Source: JBGPYM01 sp041493205 (lineage in GTDB: Bacteria; Bacteroidota; Ignavibacteria; UBA10030; UBA6906). Taken from it: a stretch of DNA of 12,192 nucleotides. The stretch lies in NCBI GenBank assembly GCA_041493205.1, contig JBGPYM010000076.1, forward strand, positions 1 through 12,192. The letters are read 5' to 3'. The number at the start of each line of letters is the position of its first letter. Position 1 is the stretch's first letter. Under the pieces are notes generated by a model, which was not told where the DNA came from, did not search any database, and saw only the letters and a list, made by a program, of their open reading frames with translations. Shown here in pieces: positions 1 to 6,402 of the stretch. Made by a program: the position numbers and the translations under genes.

Positions 1-1
1 G

Positions 2-1120
2 AAAGCCCAGGCGGATCGAGCAATAGCGCAGACCAAAGACGAGGATTTCTTCAAGAGCCTTGACCCTGAGGCAAACAGCATTGCAATCATCATAAAGCAC
101 ATTGCCGGCAACATGCGATCACGCTGGAGTGATTTTCTCACTTCGGATGGTGAGAAGTCTACCCGAAACCGGGATGCTGAGTTCGAACTGGAGTCAGAGG
201 ATTCTCGCGAGAATATACTTGCGATCTGGGAGGATGGTTGGAGCAAGGTGTTCTTAGCCTTATCGGCCTTGTTACCTGTAGATCTTGGACGAACAATTAC
301 CATTCGCCGGGAACCGCATACCGTACTTGAAGCGATCAATCGCCAATTAACGCACTATGCCGGCCATATTGGTCAGATTGTATTGCTTGCGAAGCATTTT
401 GCGGGAAGTAACTGGAAGACGCTGAGCATTCCGCGCGGTCAATCTAAAAACTTCGACGTTTCCAAAGATGGCAACGAATATAAAAGGCCGCAGCGCACCC
501 AATGGGGTCATCATCAACGTTATGATGCACAGATGAATGCCATGGAGTCTATCCAGACTACCGGCCACAAGGTATCAAGCAGAATCACTATTCCTCGTTG
601 GCTGGCAATCGTCTTGGGCCTGCTCGCCTGGTTAGTTGGGTTTCCACTTGGTCACGGGGCCCTTCCATGGGCACTTGCGTCAATAACGACTCGATTCGGT
701 TGGATGGGTGGGCATCCGGCCCTCTGGAACCTGGTCGGATTCATTCCTGTCGCCGTGGGAACTGTACTATTCATCTGGACGTTTCTTACTGAATTGCGGC
801 AGGTCAATCGCTTGCCTAAGAAAGTACCGTTGGCGCTCACCCCCCCATTTCTGGTGATGCGTGGCCCTTACCGTTTCACGAGAAATCCAATGTATATCGC
901 TGAATTCGCACTTTGGCTTGGCTGGACGATTCTCTACGGAAGTGGTGCCGTCTTGATCGGCTTTGTTGCGCTATGGGGTCTCATGGTCTTTGTTGCCGTT
1001 CCGAGGGAGGAGCGGACTCTCGGCGCGCTTTTCAGCGAGACCTACCTTCACTACAAGGGTGAAGTCCCGCGTTGGCTTGGGACTACTCGACGTTTGAGAC
1101 ATGAATTCATTAACCATTAA
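2..1120 (+). CDS. DUF1572 (DinB-superfamily) domain fused to ICMT-like membrane methyltransferase, 5' partial
   Basis: The frame is open from base 2, so the N-terminus lies outside the window; 372 residues are visible. Residues 1 to about 150 look like DUF1572, a four-helix DinB-superfamily fold. Likely metal-binding histidines are H33 (in KHIAGN) and H118/H122 (in THYAGHIGQI), followed by the family-typical WKTLSIPRGQS. After a linker of about 40 residues, residues 190-372 form a multi-pass membrane domain with the ICMT/PEMT signature GPYRFTRNPMY (from residue 288) and the C-terminal EERTL...YLHYKGEVPRWLG. Proteins of the second type methylate small or lipid substrates with SAM in the membrane; the substrate here is unknown. 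Both domains read in one frame with no stop. In-frame ATGs at 533 and 542 could start the methyltransferase alone, but neither has a clear ribosome site. The gene overlaps the next by 20 bases. The fusion is seen in the sequence; its function is inferred. Confidence 0.85.
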   Translation, partial: KAQADRAIAQTKDEDFFKSLDPEANSIAIIIKHIAGNMRSRWSDFLTSDGEKSTRNRDAEFELESEDSRENILAIWEDGWSKVFLALSALLPVDLGRTITIRREPHTVLEAINRQLTHYAGHIGQIVLLAKHFAGSNWKTLSIPRGQSKNFDVSKDGNEYKRPQRTQWGHHQRYDAQMNAMESIQTTGHKVSSRITIPRWLAIVLGLLAWLVGFPLGHGALPWALASITTRFGWMGGHPALWNLVGFIPVAVGTVLFIWTFLTELRQVNRLPKKVPLALTPPFLVMRGPYRFTRNPMYIAEFALWLGWTILYGSGAVLIGFVALWGLMVFVAVPREERTLGALFSETYLHYKGEVPRWLGTTRRLRHEFINH

Positions 1121-1630
1121 GACCGTTGCCGGATTCACGAATCTCCTTGTCATTCTTGGCCTGGCGCTTTTTCTCCCGGCCTGGTCAATGAGTTTCTGGC
1201 AGGCGTGGGTATTTTTAGCAGCTTTTTTTCTTCCGTAGTTGCTTATCACCGTCTGCACTGGTCGGATGTCCCTGCAATATTCGTTATCTTGGCAGACGCT
1301 GTCATACGTGCCGGATTTCTGATCGTGTTCCTTTCCTTCAAGGAAAATCGTTACGCTTCGGCTGTCATTGAGGTGGCCGGCACACAACAGGTTGTCTCCG
1401 GGGGCCCCTACAGAATGATCCGCCATCCTATGTATTCCGGAGCATTCCTCATGCTTATATTTACGCCCATTGGTTTGGGTTCATGGTGGGCCATGGTTCC
1501 GGTTGTTCCGCTGCTTGTCGTAATTGTCCTGAGAATTCTCGATGAAGAAAGGTTTCTTCTTCAGGGACTTCCCGGGTATGATGCATACTGCAGAGAAGTT
1601 CGATATCGGCTCATCCCGCATTTCTGGTGA
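1101..1630 (+). pseudogene. ICMT-like methyltransferase pseudogene (nonsense codon plus internal deletion)
   Basis: From ATG 1101 the frame reads MNSLTIKTVAGF and FLPAWSMSFWQAWVFLAAFF, a typical start for isoprenylcysteine methyltransferase-like proteins, and then meets TAG at 1236-1238. Reading through the TAG still gives LLIT, as expected from the family. Homology then moves to another frame at about 1245-1253: HRLHWSDVPAIFVILAD, SGGPYRMIRHPMYSGA, then DEERFLLQGLPGYDAYCREVRY and RLIPHFW to the stop at 1628-1630. From memory of the family, the piece between the second helix and the DHRFGW-like motif (about 50 residues, with the DPALLERR region) is missing. The gene therefore has a stop mutation and a frame-changing deletion. 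A GTG at 1205 could express only the C-terminal 141 residues, which keep the signature motif but lack the first helices. The original start overlaps the end of the fusion gene, as in an operon. Confidence 0.8.
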
Positions 1631-1680
1631 ACGCCGATTGGCGGCTACCGAAATTCATCCAACCATCCGGAGAGAATCTT

Positions 1681-2037
1681 ATGCCTCCGCGTCCCCTCGT
1701 TCGTGCATTCCTGGCCCTGTATGTCACTCTGGGTGTCGTCGTTATTTTCCAGAGTGTACAAACGATTCTTGCCGCACACCACGGGTTCTTCGCCGGTCAT
1801 GACCAACCACTCGCTTTGATCCTGGGCACAGTCGAGACGATCGCTGCTCTCCTTTTCCTGATTCCCCGTACCATGCGATTCGGGGCGGCCGCTCTGGTGG
1901 CTGTCTTTGCGCTGGCCTTTGGACTTCATGCCCTGGAAGGCCAATCAAATCCAGCACTGTTGGTTTACGGGGCAGGGGTCGTCTTTGTACGAATTCACGG
2001 GGTGGAGGGGTACCGCTGGCAAGCCGCATCCAATTGA
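1681..2037 (+). CDS. Small DoxX-like integral membrane protein
   Basis: 118 residues, starting at ATG 1681 six bases after GGAGAG (1669-1674). Hydrophobic segments lie at about residues 8-31, 44-62, 66-86 and 91-106, giving three to four membrane helices with very few charges inside them. The body (LGTVETIAALLFLIPRT, then VAVFALAFGLHALEG) resembles small DoxX-like membrane proteins. These are often linked to respiration or redox stress but have no settled activity. The closing RIHGVEG and a short basic tail lie after the last helix. It sits between two ICMT-like genes, 50 bases after the pseudogene and 72 before the next gene. The family assignment is by overall look and is moderate; the coding call is firm. 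Confidence 0.72.
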   Translation: MPPRPLVRAFLALYVTLGVVVIFQSVQTILAAHHGFFAGHDQPLALILGTVETIAALLFLIPRTMRFGAAALVAVFALAFGLHALEGQSNPALLVYGAGVVFVRIHGVEGYRWQAASN

Positions 2038-2113
2038 CCTCGCGATTGATTCAGAGCGCAGGATTGCCATGACTGAGCGACAGTTCCTCGGATGCGAGGA
2101 GAATTTCGCATGA
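2038..2113 (+). promoter_or_regulatory. Possible translational leader: 14-codon leader ORF with Shine-Dalgarno-masking hairpin
   Basis: Between the DoxX-like stop and the next ICMT-like gene, a mini-ORF starts at ATG 2069, preceded by AGGA (2060-2063). It codes MTERQFLGCEENFA and stops at TGA 2111-2113, overlapping the downstream ATG 2110 as ATGA. The downstream Shine-Dalgarno GAGGAG (2096-2101) lies in the 3' arm of a hairpin: TTCCTCG (2084-2090), loop GATG, CGAGGAG (2095-2101). A second upstream segment, CCTCGC (2038-2043), can pair with the same arm (GCGAGG, 2094-2099). This would allow coupling or attenuation of the methyltransferase gene. It may equally be chance, or the start of a decayed gene. 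Confidence 0.3.
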
Positions 2114-2547
2114 CTCCTAAGTTGTCATCAACCGTAGGCCTACTCATCGCGATCCTGGCAACGGTAACGCTTGTCTTTCAAGAATCTATCTTTGCGGTCG
2201 GATTTGTGGCAATTCTGGTGCAAGTCTTCGCTGCACTGATTATGCTCTGGGCGCGCCTTACATTTGGCGGCCGGAGTTTTCATGCAACTGCAGATCCCAC
2301 AGAGGGTGGATTGGTGACCTCCGGTCCATATCGTTTTCTACGACATCCGATCTATGCCGCCGTACTGTATTTTCTTTGGGCTGGAATACTCTCTCACATA
2401 TCATTGATCAACGTACTTTTGGGTGTCGGTGCAACAATAGGCCTGTTCATGCGGATATTCGCCGAGGAGCGTCTCGTCACCGAGCGGTATCCAGAATACG
2501 CTGCATATGCATCACGTACGAAACGGATCATTCCATTCATACTATGA
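2110..2547 (+). CDS. ICMT-like (isoprenylcysteine/phospholipid) membrane methyltransferase
   Basis: 145 residues. ATG 2110 is chosen because GAGGAG lies eight bases upstream. Helices at about residues 8-24 and 28-49 are followed by the SAM-binding signature SGPYRFLRHPIYAAV (71-85), a further hydrophobic stretch (86-115), and the C-terminal AEERLVTERYPEY...RIIPF (118-143). This is the layout of the short bacterial ICMT/PEMT-like proteins, which methylate membrane-associated or small substrates; the true substrate cannot be read from sequence. Length is at the low end for the family but both conserved blocks are complete, so it looks intact. The stop at 2545-2547 is ten bases before the start of the DinB-like gene, so the two are probably co-transcribed. 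Confidence 0.85.
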   Translation: MTPKLSSTVGLLIAILATVTLVFQESIFAVGFVAILVQVFAALIMLWARLTFGGRSFHATADPTEGGLVTSGPYRFLRHPIYAAVLYFLWAGILSHISLINVLLGVGATIGLFMRIFAEERLVTERYPEYAAYASRTKRIIPFIL

Positions 2548-2557
2548 ATTGAACGCT

Positions 2558-3046
2558 ATGGCATCCGATCCAGTGAGCGGGCGTGCGATACTCCGGCATA
2601 TGCTTGCCACCATGGCGTATCGTGCCGCGAAAGCAACCCGAAATGCTCCGGCAAGATTCGGCGAATTTCGCGCCTATGACGGTGCCCGAACGCCTGTCGA
2701 GATTCTCTCTCATATTGGCGACCTTTGTGACTGGGGGTGGTCCATAGCCATGGGTCAGGAAAAATGGGTCAGTGCGGTTCCTCATCCATGGGACGAGGAG
2801 GTCTCTCGTTTCTACGCTTCCACCAAGGCATTTGACGAATACCTGGCAAGTTCGTCTCCACTGATGTGTCCCGTGGAGCACCTTCTCCAGGGACCGGTCG
2901 CCGACGCCATATCACATGTGGGTCAAATTGCGATGCTGCGCCGGTTCTTTGGATATCCGATACGGGGCGAGAGTTATTTCCGGGCTGACATTACGCCGGG
3001 CCAGGTTGGCCCGGACCAGCCGGCTCCAAAGAAGGAGTTCGATTGA
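2558..3046 (+). CDS. DinB-family protein
   Basis: 162 residues from ATG 2558; the frame stays open upstream but there it overlaps the methyltransferase. Helical and charged, with no signal peptide. DinB-like features are the first helix (ILRHMLATMAYRAAKATRN), ILSHIGDLCDWGW with H52, and a late helix DAISHVGQIAMLRRFFG with H120, followed by a conserved-looking end containing GESYFRADI and KKEFD. DinB proteins are metal-dependent four-helix enzymes, some of which transfer low-molecular-weight thiols to toxic electrophiles. Only two of the usual three histidines sit at obvious places here, so activity is uncertain. No clear ribosome site is seen; reinitiation after the TGA ten bases upstream is likely. 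The pairing with an ICMT-like gene mirrors the fused domains at the left end of the window. Confidence 0.82.
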   Translation: MASDPVSGRAILRHMLATMAYRAAKATRNAPARFGEFRAYDGARTPVEILSHIGDLCDWGWSIAMGQEKWVSAVPHPWDEEVSRFYASTKAFDEYLASSSPLMCPVEHLLQGPVADAISHVGQIAMLRRFFGYPIRGESYFRADITPGQVGPDQPAPKKEFD

Positions 3047-3075
3047 AGGTGTGGAGTAACTGAAGGGATTTTCAT

Positions 3076-3600
3076 TTGCAGGCTTCCATCTTTGTGGGGA
3101 CCAGCCTTGACGGCTACATCGCCCGGGTCAACGGGGAGTTCGACTTCCTACCACCGGGCGGCGGTGAACCCCACGGGTATGATGAATTCATGAACACGGT
3201 GGATGCATTGGTCCTGGGCCGCAAGACATTTGAGACGGCCTTGAGCTTTCCAGCCTGGCCCTATGGCGTGAAGCCCGTTTTCGTTCTCAGTACACGCCCG
3301 CTTGACCGGGTTCCCCCCGGGGCTGTCGTGGAGCGAATGTGGGGACCTCCGGCCGAAATCGTCTTGCAACTTGACGCCCGCAATATCCGGCATATATATG
3401 TGGATGGGGGAAATACCATTCAGCAATTTCTTCGGGCAGGTCTCATACAGCGCCTCATTATCACCCGGGTTCCCGTGCTCATCGGCGCGGGAATCCCTCT
3501 CTTTAGTATGCTTCAGCATGACATCGTCCTCCGCCATGTCAAGACGCGGGAGTTCGCCACGGGACTTGTCCAGAGTGAATACGTCGTTCATGCCGGCTGA
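3076..3600 (+). CDS. Dihydrofolate reductase-family (RibD C-terminal domain) protein
   Basis: 174 residues, soluble, starting at TTG 3076 with GAAGGGA (3062-3068) seven bases before it. The fold's hallmarks appear in order: an N-terminal strand ending SLDGYIA (residues 10-16), FDFLPPGGGEPHGYDEF, VLGRKTFE (46-53), KPVFVLSTRPL, YVDGGNTIQQFL (108-119) and PVLIGAGIPLF (133-143). These match the stand-alone RibD-C/DHFR-like NAD(P)H reductases, widespread accessory proteins whose substrate is mostly unknown. Genuine DHFR and riboflavin genes are not nearby, so a folate or riboflavin role is unlikely. The gene appears full length. It lies 29 bases after the DinB-like gene and 24 before a methyltransferase, consistent with shared transcription. 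Confidence 0.9.
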   Translation: MQASIFVGTSLDGYIARVNGEFDFLPPGGGEPHGYDEFMNTVDALVLGRKTFETALSFPAWPYGVKPVFVLSTRPLDRVPPGAVVERMWGPPAEIVLQLDARNIRHIYVDGGNTIQQFLRAGLIQRLIITRVPVLIGAGIPLFSMLQHDIVLRHVKTREFATGLVQSEYVVHAG

Positions 3601-3624
3601 TACGCGGCCGGCCTTGAGGGAAAT

Positions 3625-4311
3625 GTGAATCTCAAAGAGCACTGGGAAACCATCTATCGCTCGAAACGTCCCGCCGAACTCAGCTGGTATCAGCAGGATG
3701 CCGCCCTGTCTTTTCGAATGATCGAGCAAGTTGCACCGTCGCGGGATACACCGATCATCGACGTTGGCGGAGGTACCTCGGTACTGGTCTCTCAATTGAG
3801 CGCCGCCGGCTTTACAAACCTGACTGTTCTCGACCTGTCGGGAAATGCGATTGCGGCCGCCCGAACCATGCCCGGAATGGAACGAAAGGGCATTCGCTGG
3901 ATAGAAGCAGATATTCTGAATGCAGAACTTCCTTCCGGTGGATTTGCGATTTGGCACGATCGTGCGGTGTTTCATTTCCTCACGCACGCTTCGGACCGGG
4001 AGCGCTACGTCGCCCAGGCCAGGCGCGCAGTGGTGGCAGGGGGATATGTGCTCGTCGCCGGCTTTGCTGAGGACGGCCCCACGCGCTGCAGCGGACTGGA
4101 GGTTATGCGATATTCCCCGACGATGCTTCACGCCGAGTTCGGCGAGGGGTTCTCGTTCCTCCGCGCAGAACGCGAGGAACACCGGACGCCGGCCGGCGCC
4201 GTACAGGCGTTTACATACTGCTTGTGCAGGCGGACCGGGATGGGCGGCACAGCAACCTCCGATCCTGCCCGACCAGCGAGCGGCCTGAGTCGCGAAGCAC
4301 ATAACAGATGA
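3625..4311 (+). CDS. Class I SAM-dependent methyltransferase
   Basis: 228 residues from GTG 3625; the ATG at 3623 is out of frame and stops at once. GAGGG (3616-3620) is the ribosome site. The protein starts NLKEHWETIYRSK and then has a clear Rossmann methyltransferase core: motif I IIDVGGGTS (44-52), VLDLS (68-72) with the ribose-binding acidic residue, EADI (95-98), and the subfamily-typical WHDRAVFHFLT (110-120), GFAEDGPTRCSGL (146-158) and EEHRTPAG (184-191). Such proteins are often labelled thiopurine or trans-aconitate methyltransferase-like, but the real acceptor is unknown. Conservation ends near LCRR (200-203). The last 25 residues are low-complexity and unlike the family, perhaps read into former spacer after a lost stop. 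Cytoplasmic. Confidence 0.9.
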   Translation: MNLKEHWETIYRSKRPAELSWYQQDAALSFRMIEQVAPSRDTPIIDVGGGTSVLVSQLSAAGFTNLTVLDLSGNAIAAARTMPGMERKGIRWIEADILNAELPSGGFAIWHDRAVFHFLTHASDRERYVAQARRAVVAGGYVLVAGFAEDGPTRCSGLEVMRYSPTMLHAEFGEGFSFLRAEREEHRTPAGAVQAFTYCLCRRTGMGGTATSDPARPASGLSREAHNR

Positions 4312-4350
4312 CGACATTGACCGTTTCACAAGATTAAAAGGTGAGAAACT

Positions 4351-4926
4351 ATGAGGATTCTGCTCACATTCATGATTGTTGTCGCCGTCTTCCCCCTGGG
4401 GTGTTCGCCCGAGCCCGAGCCGCCGGCAAACCGCACAACGAAAGCACCCGCAAGGAAGCTGGGCACTCTTCTCGAGAGAATGAACCGGGCGGAGTACCTG
4501 AATAAACTCCCCGAACGGGATTTTGACAGTTTGGTGGCATGCATTGCAACGAACCTGGAACCGACCGATTCAAGTTATGAATTGCTCACTCCTGTGCTCG
4601 AGAAGATAGCGCAGGCTGCAGAGGGAGATTCGTACTTCATCGAGGTCCTGCTGCGATTGGACACAGCGGTCAAATCCAATGCAGAGCTGTCAGAGTCCCT
4701 GCCTGAGTATGTTGATAAGGCGGTGATTCTCAATCCTCTCGGATTCACCCAACTGTATAGAGGGTTCACCGAGAAACGACGCAGTAGTGCCATTGACCTC
4801 CTGACGTTTGTCTGGAATCCAAAGCTCGTACCACCGTTCCGGGATCTGGCGAATTCCTCCCGCGACCCCGCGGTGAAACATTTTGCAGAGATGATCGCTG
4901 ATTCACTTGAAGCATACATGCCGTGA
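4351..4926 (+). CDS. Putative lipoprotein of unknown function
   Basis: 191 residues from ATG 4351, with AGGTGAG (4339-4345) as the ribosome site. Residues 1-17 form a signal sequence (MRILLTFMIVVAVFPLG) ending at Cys18, so lipidation and membrane anchoring are likely. A Pro/Glu-rich spacer (SPEPEPPANRTTKAP) follows. The rest is helical and acidic, with segments such as LLERMNRAEYLNKLPE, YELLTPVLEKIAQAAEG and VKHFAEMIADSLEAYM, resembling short alpha-solenoid hairpins, but no repeat family is certain. I do not recognise a named family. It lies 39 bases after the methyltransferase gene and 19 before the GNAT remnant. Confidence 0.8.
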   Translation: MRILLTFMIVVAVFPLGCSPEPEPPANRTTKAPARKLGTLLERMNRAEYLNKLPERDFDSLVACIATNLEPTDSSYELLTPVLEKIAQAAEGDSYFIEVLLRLDTAVKSNAELSESLPEYVDKAVILNPLGFTQLYRGFTEKRRSSAIDLLTFVWNPKLVPPFRDLANSSRDPAVKHFAEMIADSLEAYMP

Positions 4927-4945
4927 ACGTGTTGAGGAGTCATCC

Positions 4946-5215
4946 ATGATCATTCTCGAGACTGAAAGACTCCTCTTTCGCGATCATATTCCCGCCGACC
5001 TGGAAGCATTCTGCGCAATGGAAGCTGATCCTATTGTCGCAACTGTGGAGGCAGGCAACGATGCGTCGGCCCACATCCTCCGGAAGCTCGGATTCTCCTG
5101 GCAGCGGCTCGAACCCGGAGAGCAACGTTCATACAATCACTTCGAACTGCTCAATACCGGGGGGAAAGATCCATCCGTCCCGGGCTCACTCCATTCGTCA
5201 GCCAATCCACCATAG
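4946..5215 (+). pseudogene. GNAT acetyltransferase remnant with in-frame internal deletion
   Basis: The 89-residue frame starts at ATG 4946 after TTGAGGAG. Residues 1-29 (ILETERLLFRDHIPADLEAF, then CAMEADP) are the usual N-terminus of a RimJ/RimL-type GNAT acetyltransferase. Residues 30-69 (IVATVEAGNDASAHILRKLGF, then a YNHFELL end) are the usual C-terminal beta6-beta7 part. The acetyl-CoA-binding core with the R/QxxGxG/A motif, about 120 residues, is missing, with the join near base 5033. Without motif A the product cannot bind acetyl-CoA, so it should be inactive although the frame and ribosome site are intact. The tail after ELLN (TGGKDPSVPGSLHSSANPP) is not GNAT-like and may be read-through into spacer. 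Confidence 0.78.
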
Positions 5216-5227
5216 TTGAGGATACGC

Positions 5228-5653
5228 ATGTCCGCGGGGTTACGAAGATCCATCATGCGATCGGGTGGCGTTCTGCTCATCATCCTCGGCGTTCTGCATC
5301 TTGCAGTGACGCCCTTCATTGCCCGGCTGATCGAAGAGAACGCTTCCGTAGAGGGAGCCGCCTTTCTTTCTCCTCCAATGCTATTGAATCACGTTGTCGT
5401 CGGATTGCTTCTGCTTCCACTTGGAGTTCTGACGTTCTACGCTGCACCTTCCGCAGCCGCCGGCGAGCAATGGGCGGTGCTCGTAACGCGCGTGACCGCC
5501 GTAGCGGTTGCGGGGCTGCCTGTTGCACTCTTTGCCGTGATGGGCACCCGATATTTTGGCGCCATACCATTTGCCGGAGCAACCATAGTCGCCTGCCTCG
5601 CTGCCCTGGCGTTACTCGCCGCCGCATTCTGGCCACACTCCCCGGCCGTCTGA
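5228..5653 (+). CDS. Hypothetical four-helix membrane protein
   Basis: 141 residues from ATG 5228, chosen because GAGGA (5218-5222) lies five bases upstream; the in-frame TTG at 5216 overlaps that site and is less likely. Four hydrophobic segments are evident at about residues 16-35, 56-75, 85-106 and 113-135, joined by short loops. The first loop is acidic (ARLIEENASVEGAAF); the N-terminus is basic (LRRSIMR), favouring a cytoplasmic N-terminus. The first helix contains GVLLIILGVLHLAVTPF. I recall similar small membrane proteins only as uncharacterised, and no catalytic motif is visible. It starts 13 bases after the GNAT remnant and is followed by the longest gap of the window. Confidence 0.72.
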   Translation: MSAGLRRSIMRSGGVLLIILGVLHLAVTPFIARLIEENASVEGAAFLSPPMLLNHVVVGLLLLPLGVLTFYAAPSAAAGEQWAVLVTRVTAVAVAGLPVALFAVMGTRYFGAIPFAGATIVACLAALALLAAAFWPHSPAV

Positions 5654-5698
5654 AATCGCCACGCAAATGCGATCTTTATGCGGGAAATGAGGAGGGCA

Positions 5699-5727
5699 TT
5701 GCCGTTTTTCCTCCCTTTGTGTATCGT
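5699..5727 (+). promoter_or_regulatory. Possible sigma-70-like promoter before carbonic anhydrase
   Basis: The 115-base gap 5654-5768 is the longest non-coding stretch here. It holds TTGCCG (5699-5704) and TATCGT (5722-5727) separated by 17 bases, each matching the sigma-70 boxes in four of six positions. This is weak and could be chance, and the box preferences of the host are unknown. A five-base GGAGG/CCTCC pairing (5691-5695 with 5710-5714) overlaps it. Nothing else is recognised in the gap. Confidence 0.22.
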
Positions 5728-5768
5728 TACAACACCGGGGGGGAATCGAACGCCATGACCTTGAGACG

Positions 5769-6389
5769 ATGATCTCAGCGCACGAAGCGCTCATGCGACT
5801 GATAGAGGGGAACCGCCGATTCGTGTCGGACGTTCGCAGTGCAGGCACATTCACGGACCACGCCCGTCGCCGCGAACTGGCTGCAGGGCAGGAACCGTTT
5901 GCCATCATTCTCGGATGCTCCGACTCCCGCGTGCCCGCGGAGCTGGTGTTTGATCAGGGCCTGGGCGACCTTTTTGTCATCCGTGTTGCGGGAAACATCG
6001 TCGCGCCTTCTCAGGTCGGCAGCGTTGAATTCGCTGCGGAGCAGTACGGTACACGACTCGTCGTCGTCCTGGGTCACTCGCAATGTGGCGCAATTCTTGC
6101 CACCCTGCATGAGCTCCGGAGACCATCACAGGACCAGTCAAGAAACCTCCGATCCATCGTCGACCGGATCCGCCCATCCGTGGAGCGCTTGCTGGAAAAA
6201 GATCCCGGGCAGCATGCAGACAGTCTGGTAGAGCAGGCCGTGCGGGAAAATATCCGCTATTCAGCAAATCACCTCCGGCACGGTTCGGAAATTCTCGAGC
6301 AGTTAATCCGGAATCAGGGGCTCCTCGTCGTTGGGGCGGAGTATTCGCTGGAGACCGGGGTTGTGGCCTTTTTTGACGGGACCACATAA
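5769..6389 (+). CDS. Beta-class carbonic anhydrase
   Basis: 206 residues from ATG 5769. It interconverts CO2 and bicarbonate with a zinc ion. The zinc ligands are visible as C50 in GCSDSRVPAE, with the catalytic Asp52/Arg54 pair, and H103 and C106 in LGHSQCGA. The strand VIRVAGNIV and VGSVEFA between them are also family-typical, as are the N-terminal ALMRLIEGNRRFV and the C-terminal GLLVVGAEYSLETGVVAFF. Length and all motifs fit an intact bacterial enzyme. There is no signal peptide, so it should be cytoplasmic. No strong ribosome site is seen. An out-of-frame ATG at 5755 opens only a five-codon frame ending at TGA 5770-5772. The ankyrin gene starts 13 bases after its stop, so the two probably share a transcript. 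Confidence 0.95.
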   Translation: MISAHEALMRLIEGNRRFVSDVRSAGTFTDHARRRELAAGQEPFAIILGCSDSRVPAELVFDQGLGDLFVIRVAGNIVAPSQVGSVEFAAEQYGTRLVVVLGHSQCGAILATLHELRRPSQDQSRNLRSIVDRIRPSVERLLEKDPGQHADSLVEQAVRENIRYSANHLRHGSEILEQLIRNQGLLVVGAEYSLETGVVAFFDGTT

Positions 6390-6402
6390 AAGACCAGCCC
6401 GC

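Noticed and set aside
1221..1238. Seven-T run (1223-1229) in T TTT TTT phase just before TAG, which by -1 slippage would enter the downstream frame: possible programmed frameshift
   Set aside because: Family homology continues in the original frame past the T-run and the TAG (LLIT), and about 50 conserved residues are missing. A pseudogene explains this better. No strong downstream stem was seen.
3148..4329. 393-codon open frame on the minus strand
   Set aside because: It lies opposite two genes with clear family motifs (RibD-C-like and SAM methyltransferase). Its own translation shows no domain, so it is a shadow of GC-rich coding.
4317..4345. TTGACC before the lipoprotein gene as a -35 box
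   Set aside because: No acceptable -10 box at 16-18 bases; the AT-rich piece lies only about ten bases away.
5691..5718. GGAGG...CCTCC pairing followed by CTTT as a terminator after the membrane protein gene
   Set aside because: Only five base pairs with a 14-base loop and no real T-run after it.
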